Positions 11,122-23,065 of a stretch of 64,000 nt of DNA are shown here, in pieces. The stretch covers positions 1,550,001 to 1,614,000 of the forward strand of contig OZ218953.1 of NCBI GenBank assembly GCA_965112735.1, given 5' to 3'. This DNA comes from Phaeosaccion multiseriatum (lineage: Eukaryota > Ochrophyta, other classes). Under the pieces are notes generated by a model. That model was not told where the DNA came from and searched no databases. It saw only the letters and a program-made list of their open reading frames with translations. The translations under genes and the position numbers were made by a program. Within the stretch, counting starts at the first letter, position 1. Every line of letters begins with the position of its first letter.

Positions 11122-12208
11122 TGGGCGCGCACCAGGGAGGGGAGGGAGGGGGGTATAGTCAGGGTTGCTCTTGGGGGCTCTTTTGTCTAGGGAGATGTGA
11201 CAGCTTGCGGGCACTTGCTTTTCTGAATCCAACATGCTAGTACGTACATCTGCAGGTTGAACGGCTCCAAGTCAATCATTCCGCCAGCTCTATGTAGACC
11301 CTACAGCAACCCACTGAGGTTTGCGGCAGATGCCCTGGTGGGTTGCTGTAGACTTTCGCGGCCCTGGTTGCTGCGTACGCTCTGTCTAGACCCCCGCATG
11401 CAGGAATGCCCTGGTGCACTGCTTCTGTGTAGGCCCTAAATCGTGCCGTGTACTTCGCTCGTTCTGCTTTTTCACTCCGCCAAAGTTCCAAGATGTCCGC
11501 AAAGCTGTACAACGGACAGCCCGCGAGCTAGGCCGCATTCAACAGCAGTACAACAGACGGCTGTAACGCTAATTTGCGTGCCAGCTTCATGTCAAAACCG
11601 GCCCCGCTTAAATTCCAAACGGCCTACGTCCCCCGGGAAATGCTTGGAGGTACCCACACACACCTTCTCGATATTGCCTCAGAGAGAGTGTGAAGAGAAG
11701 GAGGAGAGGGAAGAGGATACCACCGCTAACTCGCTTGTGCATCCGTGCTGCAGGTTCTCCTGGAGAGAAGGGATCTGTCGCTGGTTAGGAGGGGCGAGGG
11801 GAGGAGAAGGTGGGGAGAACAACAATTCCTCTCCCATCAGTCGAGGACGGGCCAGTCAGAGCTGCAGAAAGAAGGGCGAGGAAGAGTAGGAGGAACAGTA
11901 GGAGGCGGCAATACGGTACTATTGCTGCATGCGGGAAGGGCCTGGGATCAAAGCTCGCGGTTTTGGTTTCGATACCGTTGGTGTTTTGAATCGTTGTAAG
12001 GCCGGAGCCCCCGTCATACCTGGAGGGAACGGCAGGGGCTGGAGGCCCAAGCAGCAGCAGAGGCTGTCAGCGACGAGAGAGTGTCGCTCACCACTCAGCT
12101 TTCTGCTGAGGCGTGAGTGAGAGCTTTGTGCAACCCGATTTGATAAACACAAAAAGGCACCAGGAGCGCCCTGAGAGAAGAAGGCAGGAAACAGCAGCGA
12201 CGTTGACA
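11122..12208. other. Gap between the Q-rich gene and the kinase gene
   Basis: No convincing gene is visible. It contains a 14-bp inverted repeat (listed separately) and a GA-rich stretch at about 11690-11890. Part of it is likely the 5' UTR or an upstream intron of the kinase gene. Confidence 0.45.
11301..11351. repeat. Perfect 14-bp inverted repeat with 23-base loop
   Basis: CTACAGCAACCCAC at 11301-11314 is the exact reverse complement of GTGGGTTGCTGTAG at 11338-11351. Related 'tagacc' motifs flank it. It could fold as a hairpin in DNA or RNA. It lies about 180 bases past the stop of the Q-rich gene. Confidence 0.85.
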
Positions 12209-14548
12209 ATGACGTCCTCAGTGGCTCCTATTGATGGAGACGGACAAGCGTATTATGCCAAGGCCACGGGGGTGTCCAAGTCCATCTGGACGTCGGCAAA
12301 CAGAGTTAGGGCAAAGGTGCAGTCGGTGGCGAGATGGGGCGCCATGCTCAAGGTGGTTCCAGACAAGGTGGGGGAGGCGGTAGGCAGAGGGGCGGGAGAC
12401 TCACACGACAGTGTAGTGAAGCAGCAGCGTATGGAGGGGGAGGGGGATGGAGAAGAGAACGACAGGAGCCCCACTCTCAGATTCACGATGGAGGGCCAGA
12501 CTAGGTTCGACAACGTGAGCCTGCGGACGGTCAACTTGTCCACTGACGGAGGCGGCTGCACTATCGATCTCGGGGCGTCCAACGCTTCCACCATGGATCT
12601 CGGCGCCTCGACCACTTCCACTATCGTGCCAACGTCGCCCACCCCTTCCAGCACGTTTGCGGCAACCACCACTTTGGACACTGCGAGTGGGGTTGGGACC
12701 ACAACCACCAGCACAAGCAGCACTAACCGCAGCAGCGGGCGCAGCCGCAAGGCAGCATCCCCTGCCAAGGTTTCGCCTCCGAAGCGCATGACATACCCCA
12801 CAGCCCAGCAGCCCATCACTTCGTACACACGGCAAGCCCAAGACCGCAGCAATGATGACACCACCACCTCCATCCAGCACCAACAACGAAAGACGAGGGC
12901 TCGTCCAACGCCAACAGCATCATCATCATCATCATCATCATCATCACCAGCAGCAGGAGGAGGAGCAGCGCAAAACAAAGCAGTGAAGAGTGCAGCTCCT
13001 TCAGGGGTTGCAGCAGCAACATCAGCACGAGGAGCACCGGCAGCAGCAAGGACACCGGCACCAGCGCCCTACAAGTCGAAGCGCATTCTCCCCGACGGAC
13101 CGCTTTCCCTTCGGGACTTTGAGATGGGCTGCACGCTCGGGGTGGGCAACTACGCCAAGGTGAAGCTGTCGAGGCACCGGGGCACCAACACGTACTGGGC
13201 CATTAAGGCCATCAGCAAGGCGCGAGTGGAGAAGAACGGCGACGCCAAGCACTTGGTCAACGAGAAGGAGGTGCTCGGAATGGTCGACTCGCCCTTCGTG
13301 GTCAAGTGCGAGGGCGTGTTCCAGAGCCCCGAGGAGGTGTTCCTGGTGTTGGAGTACGTGGCCGGCTTGCAGTTTTACAATGTGGTGCGCGGGCGTATTT
13401 TGGACACTCAGTCCGTACGCTTCTACATGGCGCAAATCTTCATGGCACTCGAGGATATTCACGGCAAGGGGGCCATCCATCGAGACGTCAAGCCGGAGAA
13501 CCTGCTGCTCGGGGAGGACGGCTACCTGCACCTCACGGACTTTGGCTTCAGCAAGGCGCTGCATGGCGCAGAGTGGACCTTCAGCCTCTTTGGGACGCCC
13601 GAGTACGTTGCCCCCGAGCTGCTGCTCAACCGGGGCCACAACAAGGGAGCCGACCACTGGGCCTGCGGCGTGCTCATGTACGAGCTGCTGTGCGGCAAGT
13701 CGCCGTTCGGAGGCAAGAACACCGAGGACATTTACAACAAGATTCTCAACCGCCCACTGACGTTCCCCTCTTGGTTGGAGAAGTCGGATCCGGCGGCGGT
13801 GGACATGGTGGGGTCGCTTCTCATGCGCTCTCGCACGATGCGCATCGGAGGAGGGCCCGAGGGGGCGGCGGACATTCGCGCCCACCCCTTCTTCAAGCAT
13901 ATGGACTGGGCAGCACTCGGCAGGAAGGAGGTCAGGGCGCCGGTGATCCTTACTATGACGGAGGATAGTTACATCGTCAGTGCCAACACCTTCGGACCTT
14001 CTGCGGGCCCGAACCCATCATCATCATCATCATCATCGTCATCATCATCATCATCCAGGAGAGCCACCACCAGTAGCAGCAGCAGCAGTAGTAGCAGCTG
14101 CAGCAGCAGCACCACCACCACCACCACCAGCAGCAGTAGCGCAAGGGCCCCACAACCCCCTCGTCGAGACCAACAACAGCAGAATGTGCCCCCTTCCCCT
14201 GCCAAGCCAGAGCCCATGGACTGCGAAGCGGACAGTGGACACGCGCCTTCACCCTCACTCGCACCCGGTGGGGCAGCAACAACCCCGGCGCAGCGAGGCA
14301 GCATCAGACGACAAGCATCAGCATCCCACGCCACCTCGCCTCCTTCGGACAGGCCCCGGCAACCCCTCACGGCCAAGCCCCTCAACCGGAGAGCAAGTCC
14401 ACCACACGGCCAATATCATCATCATCATCAGCAGCAGCAGCAGCAGGGGCAGCAACAGGACCGGCTCCCGCAGTTCAAGAAGGGTTCTGCTACATCGTCC
14501 CACTTCTTCGCGACTGGGTCGGCCCGGCGGCGGTCGGGAGGCTTTTGA
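12209..14548 (+). CDS. AGC-family serine/threonine protein kinase (PKA/PKG-like)
   Basis: An uninterrupted reading of 779 residues from the ATG at 12209. The kinase domain spans about residues 300-560. The glycine loop is 'LGVGNYAKVKLSRH', the ATP lysine is K333 in 'YWAIKAI', the catalytic loop is 'IHRDVKPENLLL' with D426, 'DFGF' begins at D444, and the activation segment ends 'LFGTPEYVAPELL'. The pattern is that of cyclic-nucleotide-dependent AGC kinases. No cyclic-nucleotide-binding domain is present. At the position of PKA Thr197 the residue appears to be Ser. After the domain, 'HPFFKHMDW' resembles the start of an AGC tail, but I see no clear C-terminal hydrophobic motif. Both flanks are low complexity: S/T/A-rich before, poly-S, poly-T, H/Q-rich after. 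An upstream 5' exon cannot be excluded. Confidence 0.88.
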   Translation: MTSSVAPIDGDGQAYYAKATGVSKSIWTSANRVRAKVQSVARWGAMLKVVPDKVGEAVGRGAGDSHDSVVKQQRMEGEGDGEENDRSPTLRFTMEGQTRFDNVSLRTVNLSTDGGGCTIDLGASNASTMDLGASTTSTIVPTSPTPSSTFAATTTLDTASGVGTTTTSTSSTNRSSGRSRKAASPAKVSPPKRMTYPTAQQPITSYTRQAQDRSNDDTTTSIQHQQRKTRARPTPTASSSSSSSSSPAAGGGAAQNKAVKSAAPSGVAAATSARGAPAAARTPAPAPYKSKRILPDGPLSLRDFEMGCTLGVGNYAKVKLSRHRGTNTYWAIKAISKARVEKNGDAKHLVNEKEVLGMVDSPFVVKCEGVFQSPEEVFLVLEYVAGLQFYNVVRGRILDTQSVRFYMAQIFMALEDIHGKGAIHRDVKPENLLLGEDGYLHLTDFGFSKALHGAEWTFSLFGTPEYVAPELLLNRGHNKGADHWACGVLMYELLCGKSPFGGKNTEDIYNKILNRPLTFPSWLEKSDPAAVDMVGSLLMRSRTMRIGGGPEGAADIRAHPFFKHMDWAALGRKEVRAPVILTMTEDSYIVSANTFGPSAGPNPSSSSSSSSSSSSSRRATTSSSSSSSSSCSSSTTTTTTSSSSARAPQPPRRDQQQQNVPPSPAKPEPMDCEADSGHAPSPSLAPGGAATTPAQRGSIRRQASASHATSPPSDRPRQPLTAKPLNRRASPPHGQYHHHHQQQQQQGQQQDRLPQFKKGSATSSHFFATGSARRRSGGF

Positions 14549-15392
14549 GTTGAGGGGTGGGTGCAGGCAGCAGCAGCGGCGGGGGCAGTGAAGGGCTTGG
14601 TTGTTTCCTGTTATTGGAGCCCATCCCTCTCAAGACCGTCTCGCCTCTGCCCTTCCTTGGCTTACACCAGAAGAGTTTGTTGATAGAGAGAGGGAGAGAG
14701 AGAGCGAAAGAGATTGTGTGTGTCTGTTCTGAGCTGTTCCCGCTCAGACCGCTTCCTCCTCTCGCAGGGCAGGACATTGTCTGTCTGACTGCCAGATGCG
14801 AGAGAGAGAGAGAGAAGAGTCGCGCGATAGCATGGAGATGGAATGAATAAATATTGTATGCGTACGTGAGAGAAGGTACTCCGGACACCACCAACACCAT
14901 TGGTATTTGTAACTGTTGTGCCCTTCATTGTAGTTTAGTGAAATCCACTCGCCTTCCACGAGGCCACCCCCTTCTATTGTTGTTGCCTTTGCTGCGATGA
15001 GGCGAGATAACTGGCCTAGGAAAGACTTGATTCTTCGGGCGTTGCTTCACAAGCATAAAGATTGCATGGGTAAGCTATAGCCAGAGGAGAGAGAGCCTCA
15101 GAAGAAGGAAAGGTGCGTTATTACCAGCTGATTATTACGCTCTATTTAATTTATAATTTTAAAAAAAAGAAGACAAAAGAAAAGAAAAAGAACAAGAAAA
15201 AAGTGTTGTACTTCAGTAGCTCTGCACCAAGCTAGATGCATGTGACAGAGGAAAGCAAGCAGCCTTGCTTGCCTTCTTTTGTCTCGAGAGGCCAAGGCAG
15301 TTGCGACCCCTCCTCGCCGAAACAGTAGGCCGTCCGGTAGCAGCAGTCAGTCACCAAACACGCATCACGGGAGAGTCTTACGATGTCCTGAT
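14549..15392. other. Convergent gap, kinase / PRORP
   Basis: 3' regions of two facing genes. An AATAAATATTG motif near 14845 could be a polyadenylation signal for the kinase. An A-rich run lies at 15158-15205. No further gene is seen. Confidence 0.5.
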
Positions 15393-15622
15393 TCAAACAA
15401 GGGGCGGCACTTCAGCCTCGAGGTCCTCAACAGCTGGCACGGCCGCTGCTGCCTTGGGCGCTGCTGCCACTGCTCCTGCCGCCACAGCCCGCTCCAAGCC
15501 CTTCTTGATGTCAATGCACAGCCACTTGGTCGACGCCGGCGGGACGTAGCTCAGCCTCTCTCCATATTCACCGAAGGCCTCCTCGCCATCCCAATCCCCC
15601 ACTCCTTCTCCTACTTCGTCCC

Positions 15623-15653
<31 letters not shown>

Positions 15654-16151
15654 GTGCGCTTCTGCGGCTGCGGCCAACGTATCCTCCTGAGAGAGAAAGG
15701 GGGGGTAGAACAATCATGCGAGAGTGAGGCTTTCGAAGTAAGACAAAACTGAAACTATAGTTTCTTCTTTCCTCCTTCCTGCCCCCCGCCCCTCTGCTGC
15801 ATCTGCTGCCGTCTCTCTTCCCTCCCTCTCTCCTTCCCTCCCGAGCTTACATCCTGTGCGATGGGTAAGTGCCACCGTCCCTCGTAGGTCCTCTGAATGT
15901 CCCTAGTGAAGCCCTGCTGTCCCACTAGCGCCACCTTTGGGTCATCGGAAGGTGCGTCTGGCACCAAGCCCCAGCTCAGGCTGAGTGTACGTGTGTGGGG
16001 GGGGGCGGGGGGGAGGGGGAGAGGTAAGGAGAAATAGGGGACAAGGGAGGAGAAGAGGGAGATGAGAACCAAGGTGAGAAGGCTGGAGAGGTGCAAAGCG
16101 CGTCGCACCGCACACAAAACAGACCAGAAAATGCTGCTCTCTGCCTCTCTG

Positions 16152-16189
<38 letters not shown>

Positions 16190-19100
16190 CTTTGCCCCGC
16201 CCTTGGTACTCACTCGAACTTTTGGATCTGTGTCTGCTTCCACCTCAAGAAGGGCATTGGGGCGATGAGGCCGAGCTTGTGGTCCCGCATGGCGTCGTTG
16301 GTGATCACAGCGGCCGCCACGTCGTCGAAGGCCACGGTCACGTACATCCAGTACCAGTCGTCATTTGTGTTGTCGCCGCACCTGGAGAGGAGGGGAGAGA
16401 GGACAAGAGAGGACAAGGGAGAGAAGGGTGTGTGTGTGTGTGCGTGCGTATGTGTGCGTGTGTACGTCCGTGGGCGTAATCATGGGGGGGGGGGGGGGGG
16501 GAGGTGAGTGTCCAATGCTAATGAATGCACAAAGGCATGCAGTGCACCAGTCAATACGAGGAATAAGGAGCTGCCCTACTGTTAAATTTTGGCATTCACT
16601 TCAACCGCCACAGACCCCGCGCCTTCCCTCCGTCCACCTCCGGTTGTCGTCTTCATCATCTCCTCCTTACCTGTACAAGATGTCCTTGTTGATCCAGTCC
16701 TGGATGATGTTCAATGACTCCACGTCGAGCGTCGTCCTCTTGTTCTTGTGTGAGCCGCAGCGAGTGCTGTTGGGGATCTCGTTGAGGAGATAGCGGTCGC
16801 TGCAGATCACCAGCACGGTCTCGCCTTTGCTCTCCAAGTCTTTCACAATCAGGTCGATCTTGAGAGAGAGAAAGAGAGAGAGGGGAGGGGGGGGGGGCAG
16901 GGAGGGAGGGAGAGAGAGATGGAGAAGGAGAGAGACAGACAGAGGGAAAGGGAGAGGCATGACGCGATCCATCGGTGTGGCGCAGGCAAGCGGAGGAAAG
17001 CAGCAGCCAGCCGGACAGGAGGCACAGGAGCACCCGTAGCATTGTACAGATAGATGCGTACATCTGTATACCTGTTTATGCTTGAAGCGCCCCCCCACGA
17101 CATTCTGCTTGTGATAAGCCACATTGGCGGCGTCGATGACCACCGTAAAAGCCACCCCCTCGTTCCTCTTGACTTCAAGCCACTCCACGAAATTCTGCCC
17201 AGGGGACACGAGGGAAGGAGCAAGAAGGGAGCACAGGGGGTGGGGGGGGGGGGGGGGGGTCAAACTCAGCTGGTGCTAAGGTGTGCATTGGAGCCCTATT
17301 CATTCTTACACCGGCACCACAGCCTTCAGTAGCCTAAGCCAAGACCCATCCCCTCAAACACATGGCAGCTTGTGTCGCGGAGGCGTGAAACGAAAGAAAA
17401 AAAAGACCGAGTTGCTTCACAGACTCTCGCCTCTTGTTTTCTCCTCTCATTGCCTGCCACCCTATCCATACACGCACACACGCCCACACACATCCCTCCC
17501 CCCCACGCTCTCTCCCTCACCTGTAACGCCCCAATCTCTGAATGTCCGTCGTTGTAACGGTTGCGCGTACTCCTCGCCGTCTTGCCCTTCTCCCCCACCA
17601 GCGAGAATAGCGCCTGTCTCAGAGTGGCCTTCTCCTCCGGCTCCAGACCAATGGAGCGCAACTGGCTCCCGCAGCACTCGCACAACCCCGTGTCAATCGA
17701 CACCACCTGCGCCACTGGTGTCTCAGCATCAGCCGTATCACCAACGGCTGTAGCTGTCTCACCATCCCCATCACCACCACCACCACCACCACCAACTACT
17801 GTATCACCAACTGCTGTATCAGTATCAGCGTCACCATCAACAACACCAACGCCCAGCGCCTTTCCCCTGTTGAAGGCGCCAATAAGGTCCTCAATCAGCC
17901 GCATCTCCGTCTCCAGCGTGTTGTAGCTCAGCTCCACGAACATGGCGTCGAGCGTGCCGTCCAGCACCATGTCATAGAGCTGCCCTGCTTTGGAAGCGGC
18001 CACGAGGAGCTGCACGTACTGGTCGGGCATGGCAAGCACTCCCACCAGCCCCATTTGGTCCCACATGTCCCAGGCCGCATCCATGTTGAGCTGAGCGGGA
18101 GGCAGTCGGCAAGTCCAGTAGTTGGTGACACAGAAGAGAGGTAGAGAGAGAGAGAGAGAGAGAAGGGTTTCAGAAGATGGGAGTAACAGGAGCAGTCGTC
18201 TCATGGTTGAGCGGTGTGTGTACAACACCCTCCTCTGAAGAAAAGGAGGGACGCCACCCTGGATGGTGGACTTCGGAGAGAAGTGAGTAGTGATACCCAA
18301 GCGTGTGAAAGAGGGAGGAGAATTTGAGCAGCTCCCTGTGTGGCTCTTGGTGTTCTCTCTCACCTGTTGGCAGAGACCCTCCAAGACGGGAGCGTACGTC
18401 CTGAGCCTGGGCTTGATGCCGCCCTCGAGCATCTGATTGATAAGCGTAAAGGCCTCCACATTGGCCCCTCGCGCCGCCTTCTCGCGGATGAGGAAGGTGT
18501 AACTGTTCTCCGTGGGCGGAACACCAGCAGCCTGTTCGTGGGGCCAAGTGGACGTGTGCAGGGTGGAGGGAAAGGATGGACTCAGTTCTGATTGATTTGA
18601 CCGCGTGGTGTGTATGGGCGAATCGTGGGAGGAGGGGGGCAGAGGTGCCTGCTTGGAGGAGAAAAAGACAGCATGGCGGCAGGGCTCAGTCTAGAGAGAT
18701 GAGAGAGGACGGCCACACCCCACTTGCTGCCCTCTGTGGTCTGTCGTCTGTCGTCTGTCCTCTGTGGTCTGTCGTTGGACTAACCTTCATGTCTTCCAGC
18801 ACGACAACCCCCTGGTCCACGTATGCAGGGTCCTGACACAAGTTGAGCACCCCGTTGTACGTGCCGTTGGGCATGCGGATCTTCTTCTCCTTCATGATCT
18901 GCACACACACATACACACATGCACACACGCGCGCGCGAGCGATGACAAGGACGTGAGGGCACGAGCGAGCACGAGGTCCCAAGCACCGTAGCATCTCTGG
19001 AGAGGCCGCTAGGAAGGCCATCAAGGTCGATCAGTCGGGCTGGCTGGCTAGTCTATCCAAGTCAGCCAAGTCGAGCCAGTCAGCTTGCTAGAACAATCAG

Positions 19101-20570
19101 TCTGCTGCTGAGCCCTTCACTTTTAGACTAGTCCAGCGTGGCAGCCGAGGAAGCCAGCCGGGATCAAGACAAACACGCCCACGGACTGAGCACAAGGCGA
19201 CACAACCTCCCCTCCCCACAAATGCCCTGACTGCACCGCTGTACCTTGTAGAGCTTCAGAGCTGCGTCGGTGTCTGCGGCTTTGAAGCAACGTGACATGG
19301 TCCACTTGATGGTCCTCATTGCTATTTTGGAGTCATATTTCAGATCCTTGAGCCTTTCAAGCCTCAACTTTTTGGCATCTCTGGAGAAGCCGTGACGAAC
19401 AACAAGGGGAACAAGCAATAATAGCAAATAACAGGAGAAGGGAGGAAGGATCGTGAGGACGGGGAGGAGGAGCTTGGCGGGGAGACACGAGGAGGAGGGA
19501 ATGCGCAACACTTGAGAAAGAGAGAGAGAGGAGAAGACCACAGGACCAGAGCATAAGGGATGGGGTAGGAGAAAGAAGGAGTAGGACGAGGCAGGCCCCT
19601 CATACCGACGCCAGTGCTGAAGGAAAAGAAATGCATTTGTCTTCTCTTACCCCGTGAGCGCGACGGTGCCGGGCACAGAGGTCTCTTTCTCCTTCTGCTC
19701 CTGGAGGCGTGCCAGCTCCTCCCGCATTGTCACAAAGTCGTCTATGAACGGCATAACCGTCGACAGGTCCACCTTATCTCCTGGGTTGGCCATGCCGTGT
19801 CTCTCCTTGCACATTCTGCGCTCCCTCTCAGTCTGCTTCTTGTCCATTCTCCTTGATGCTCTCGATTGTCTCCCAAGGTTTGGATCCACAAGTGACGGCA
19901 GTAAATCCATGGGGGGAGGCACCGCCGTCGAGAACGAAGGGGCCTCCTCTGAAGGAGAAGCCATGAGCCTGGAGGAGCCTCTGCTGCTGCTGCTGCTGCT
20001 GCTGCTACCGAGTTCGTGCCCCCCCAATTGAAGGAAAGGAAATCGGTCCCCAGGGTTCAGATATTGACGCTCCTGCTGGAGCCGATGTTTGAAAGGGCGG
20101 GGTCGGTGCAGGCTATTCAGGCCACTGCGGGGCAAAGGAGGCGCCGGGACGATGGCGCTGGTGGCGCTGCTGCTGCTGCTGCTCTTGCTGTTGGGGACCG
20201 TGATGGCCCCGAAACCGCTGATGGAGAAGGCGCTAGTGGTGAGCAGCCGGAGCGAGAGTGACTGCAGCAGCACAAAGGACACTGCCGCGGACGGCGTGCC
20301 GATGGTGTAGCTGCGAGACGCACTCTGACAGCGGCGAGAGCACCACAGACCGCTGCTCCCGCTCCTGCCGCTGCTGCTACTTCGCCTCCTACACTTTCCG
20401 GCAACCCCACCCTTCCTTCCCGCTGCCGCACTTCCTATTGCTCGGCGACTGGCCCTTTGCCCACGCTGTGGATGTGCACGTATGCCGGTGCTGCTGCCGC
20501 TGCTGCTGCTGCTGGACCCACCTGCTGCCCTCCCCTCCACCGAGAGCTCTCCGTCTCCAGCGGCAAGCAT
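15393..20570 (-). CDS. PRORP: Protein-only RNase P (PPR-NYN endonuclease)
   Basis: PRORP removes 5' leaders from precursor tRNAs without an RNA subunit. Minus-strand exons: 20570-19651 (start uncertain), 19380-19245, 18898-18785, 18531-18364, 18090-17521, 17194-17072, 16858-16671, 16381-16214, 15980-15851, 15686-15393. All splice in frame. Exons 2-5 hold the PPR helices, for example 'MPNGTYNGVLNLCQDPAYV'. The central zinc site begins with 'CECCGSQL'. The NYN metallonuclease follows with 'VVIDAANVAYHKQN', 'VICSDRYLLNE', 'NTNDDWYWMYV' and 'VITNDAMRDHKLGL', giving the conserved acidic residues. The closing 'RWHLP' and 'KWLCIDI' supply the His and Cys expected to complete the zinc site. The exon 1 frame stays open upstream past 20570, with another ATG at 20858. 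An internal leader-like stretch ending 'LLTTSAF' suggests the real N-terminus may be an organelle-targeting peptide formed by different splicing. An alanine-rich loop sits near the C-terminus. Confidence 0.92.
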
Positions 20571-21251
20571 TCCCCTCAACAGCGGTGGATCTCCCAAACC
20601 ACGAAGCCTTGTTCCTGCAATCCCGCCACCCACCCTCGACCACGACCGCAAAATCTCGTCCTGCTCGCACTTAAACTCCAACCTTCGCTCTCTGTGATCC
20701 CCAACCTGGCCGGCAGTCCAAGCAGGCACCACCAGGGATAAAGGGAGTAGGGAAGGAAGATCGAAGGAGAGGAGGATATCAGAGGAGAGGGGGGGGTGGG
20801 GGGGGAAAGGGAGATCCAGGGCTTCACAGAAGTCAACAAGGACACACAACGGGGCCATACACGAAACCAAGCGAAACCTCGAAACTCCTAACGACAAACA
20901 CAACAAAGCGAAACCCCGATGTCAAAAGGATTAAATCGGCGCTCAATTTCGCGGTGACAGCATTAGTAACAGCCATAGCAGAGAGAGAAAATAACAGCAG
21001 CAGCAGCAACAACCTGCAGCAGCACCGACACAAGCAACACCTGGAAGGAGGCACCTACTCAGCAGAGTTACAATAAGGGAGCCTGGAGCAGAGTGTGGTG
21101 GAACAGAAGAGGGGGAGAGGGGGGTGGGAGAAATAGCCAAGCTGGTGAAATTATCAAGCAGAAAAAACGTCTAGCGCTGTAGCGGCAGCGGGAGAGAGGC
21201 GGCGAGAGCAGGATCGGCGGGGGCTGGCGGCAAGGGCCACGAGTGTACCCC
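20571..21251. other. Divergent region, PRORP / E/Q-rich gene
   Basis: This holds the uncertain PRORP 5' end, whose frame remains open to about 20906, and the upstream region of the next plus-strand gene. Bases 20820-21060 look relatively AT-rich and are a plausible promoter area. Confidence 0.4.
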
Positions 21252-22658
21252 ATGACAGAAGCTGCACCTGCACGTGCAGCAGGTGTCTTTACTCGCCGAG
21301 GAGTAACTACTGAGGTGGCGGTACTCACCGAGGCGCGCTGGGAGCCTCCGGTGCTACTGTTGAGGAGAAGTACAGACGAGCAACACCCGAGCTTGGTCAT
21401 GACAGCAGGGGATCGGACGCGCATCGTAGCTTGTGACGCTGGATGCCCCTTGGGGGGCAGGGGCGGGGGTGATGGCGATGCTGATGTGGGGGGGGGCGGC
21501 AGGGTCGATGCGGATGACCAGCAGCGGCAGCAGCAGCAGCAGCAGCAGGACCAAAGGGCAAACTCTCTCCTCTTGCTGGAGGCGTCCGAGCTCAGACGAA
21601 TCAAGAAGGCCAGGGCGGGCTCGAGGCACCGAAACTTCCGAACTGTGCAGCTCGTTCATCGAGAGCAGCAGCAGCGCCCCCGCAATGGTGCCGGAGTAAA
21701 GAGATGCAGCGATCGGCAGCAGCACGTGCAGCAGTCACAACGGGAAGGAGACGCAGGAGAGCTCCATCGGAGTGAGGTAGACGTAGGTTTAGAGTCAGTA
21801 ACAGGAGGGGGAGAAGGACTGGCGGCGGAGGAGGCTGCCCCTGCAGCCGAGCTTGAAACGGCACAGGGCGCCAGGAGGGCAGGCAGGAGGCCACTCAGTA
21901 CTGCTCAGGTGGAGGAGTGTGAGTTGACGAGTACTGCCGACAGCAACAGGCCCGCAAGAACCAGTGGTGACATTCCACCTGCAGGCCAGCCGAGGCGTGC
22001 ATCGACTAAGGCCAAGAGAGAGAGGCCCGGGCCGAGCCTTGAGTGCGAGGAAGAAGGCCAGCGAGAGCAGCAGCAGCAGCAGGAGGAGGAGGAGGACGAG
22101 GAGGAGGACGAGGACCAGCCGCAGCAGCAGCAGCACCAGCAGCGGCGCCGTCGGAGGTCCAGAGGTGGGAGTGCCGATGAAGAAGACAAGAGCGACGGGG
22201 GTCGAGGGGAAGAGGAGACAGAGAGGCTCGCCGAGCGCGAGGTGGAGTGGGGGGAGCTGGCAGGGGCGAGGTGGCCGCGTGTCAATAGTGGCAGCCCCTC
22301 ATCTCCTTCCTCTCGTGGAGGAAGCATGAGTGTGCGAATGCAAGAGCTAGAGCTCCAAACCGTGGAAGAAGAGGAGGAGGAGGAGCAGGATAAAGAAAGC
22401 GGGGGGGCAGCACCTGCGCGGAAGAGCGGTCAACGCCATGAGGAGCACGGAGGGGGGAGGCCAGAGGAAGGACGGGGAGAAGAAAAGGCGGCACAGGGCA
22501 AAGGGGAGGAGCAGAGTATAAGGAGGTCCTCCTTTTCCATCCTCAAGAAGACGACTTCCTTCCTCCAGGAAGAGGAAGACGCGCTGTATAGCAGCGAAAG
22601 CGCCCACCACGAGGTGTCCGCGTGGCTCCATGGCACGGAGGACTGGTGGACATGCTGA
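21252..22658 (+). CDS. Hypothetical E/Q/R-rich protein
   Basis: An open reading of 468 residues from an ATG at 21252. I recognise no family. The first 50 residues, around 'TRRGVTTEVAVLTEARWEPP', look the most ordered. The middle has Q-rich, E/D-rich and R-rich runs. The last 50, including 'SIRRSSFSILKKTTSFL' and 'EVSAWLHGTEDWW', also look like protein and not chance. The region is divergent from PRORP and convergent with the PPR-Smr gene. Simple-repeat DNA can hold long chance readings, so this could be an artefact or one exon of a longer gene. Confidence 0.4.
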   Translation: MTEAAPARAAGVFTRRGVTTEVAVLTEARWEPPVLLLRRSTDEQHPSLVMTAGDRTRIVACDAGCPLGGRGGGDGDADVGGGGRVDADDQQRQQQQQQQDQRANSLLLLEASELRRIKKARAGSRHRNFRTVQLVHREQQQRPRNGAGVKRCSDRQQHVQQSQREGDAGELHRSEVDVGLESVTGGGEGLAAEEAAPAAELETAQGARRAGRRPLSTAQVEECELTSTADSNRPARTSGDIPPAGQPRRASTKAKRERPGPSLECEEEGQREQQQQQEEEEDEEEDEDQPQQQQHQQRRRRRSRGGSADEEDKSDGGRGEEETERLAEREVEWGELAGARWPRVNSGSPSSPSSRGGSMSVRMQELELQTVEEEEEEEQDKESGGAAPARKSGQRHEEHGGGRPEEGRGEEKAAQGKGEEQSIRRSSFSILKKTTSFLQEEEDALYSSESAHHEVSAWLHGTEDWWTC

Positions 22659-23065
22659 CCAAGAGAGTGAGTGCAAACCCAAGAAGTAGCAACACGCGTC
22701 TTCTTCCATCAGTCAATTGCGGTACTCGGAGACTGGTGTGTGGGCAGTTGTGTAGGTCTAGTGGGCTCATTGTAATTGCACCGTCCGCTGCGGCCCTCGT
22801 TGAGGAAGCGTGGCTGGAAGCGGAGGGTGGGATGTTCTGGCGGGGAGTAAGATGATCAACGACCGTGCTGGTATAGTGTGAGTGAAGTAATACAATACAG
22901 TCGGAATCCTAAAACCTGCCCCCCGCCTCCTTCCTCGCCCCTGTCCGAAGGATGAATATGCTCTCCCTCTCCCTTTCAGTTCTGCCCTCAGTTCTGATGA
23001 GGCATCACGTCTTGGCCTGCCAAACGGCCCCCTCCGTAGTGTTGATTTTATAAAATTAAATTAAG
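22659..23065. other. Convergent gap before the PPR-Smr gene
   Basis: Nothing recognisable; an AT-rich stretch at 23045-23066 directly precedes the PPR-Smr stop and may hold its polyadenylation site. Confidence 0.4.

Noticed and set aside
9934-11235. 433-codon open reading on the minus strand
   Set aside because: Antisense of the Q-rich exon; Leu/Ser runs are mirror images of CAG and GGA repeats and there is no family signal.
13022-13900. Open reading antisense to the kinase
   Set aside because: It is a codon-bias shadow of the kinase domain, which has every catalytic motif on the plus strand.
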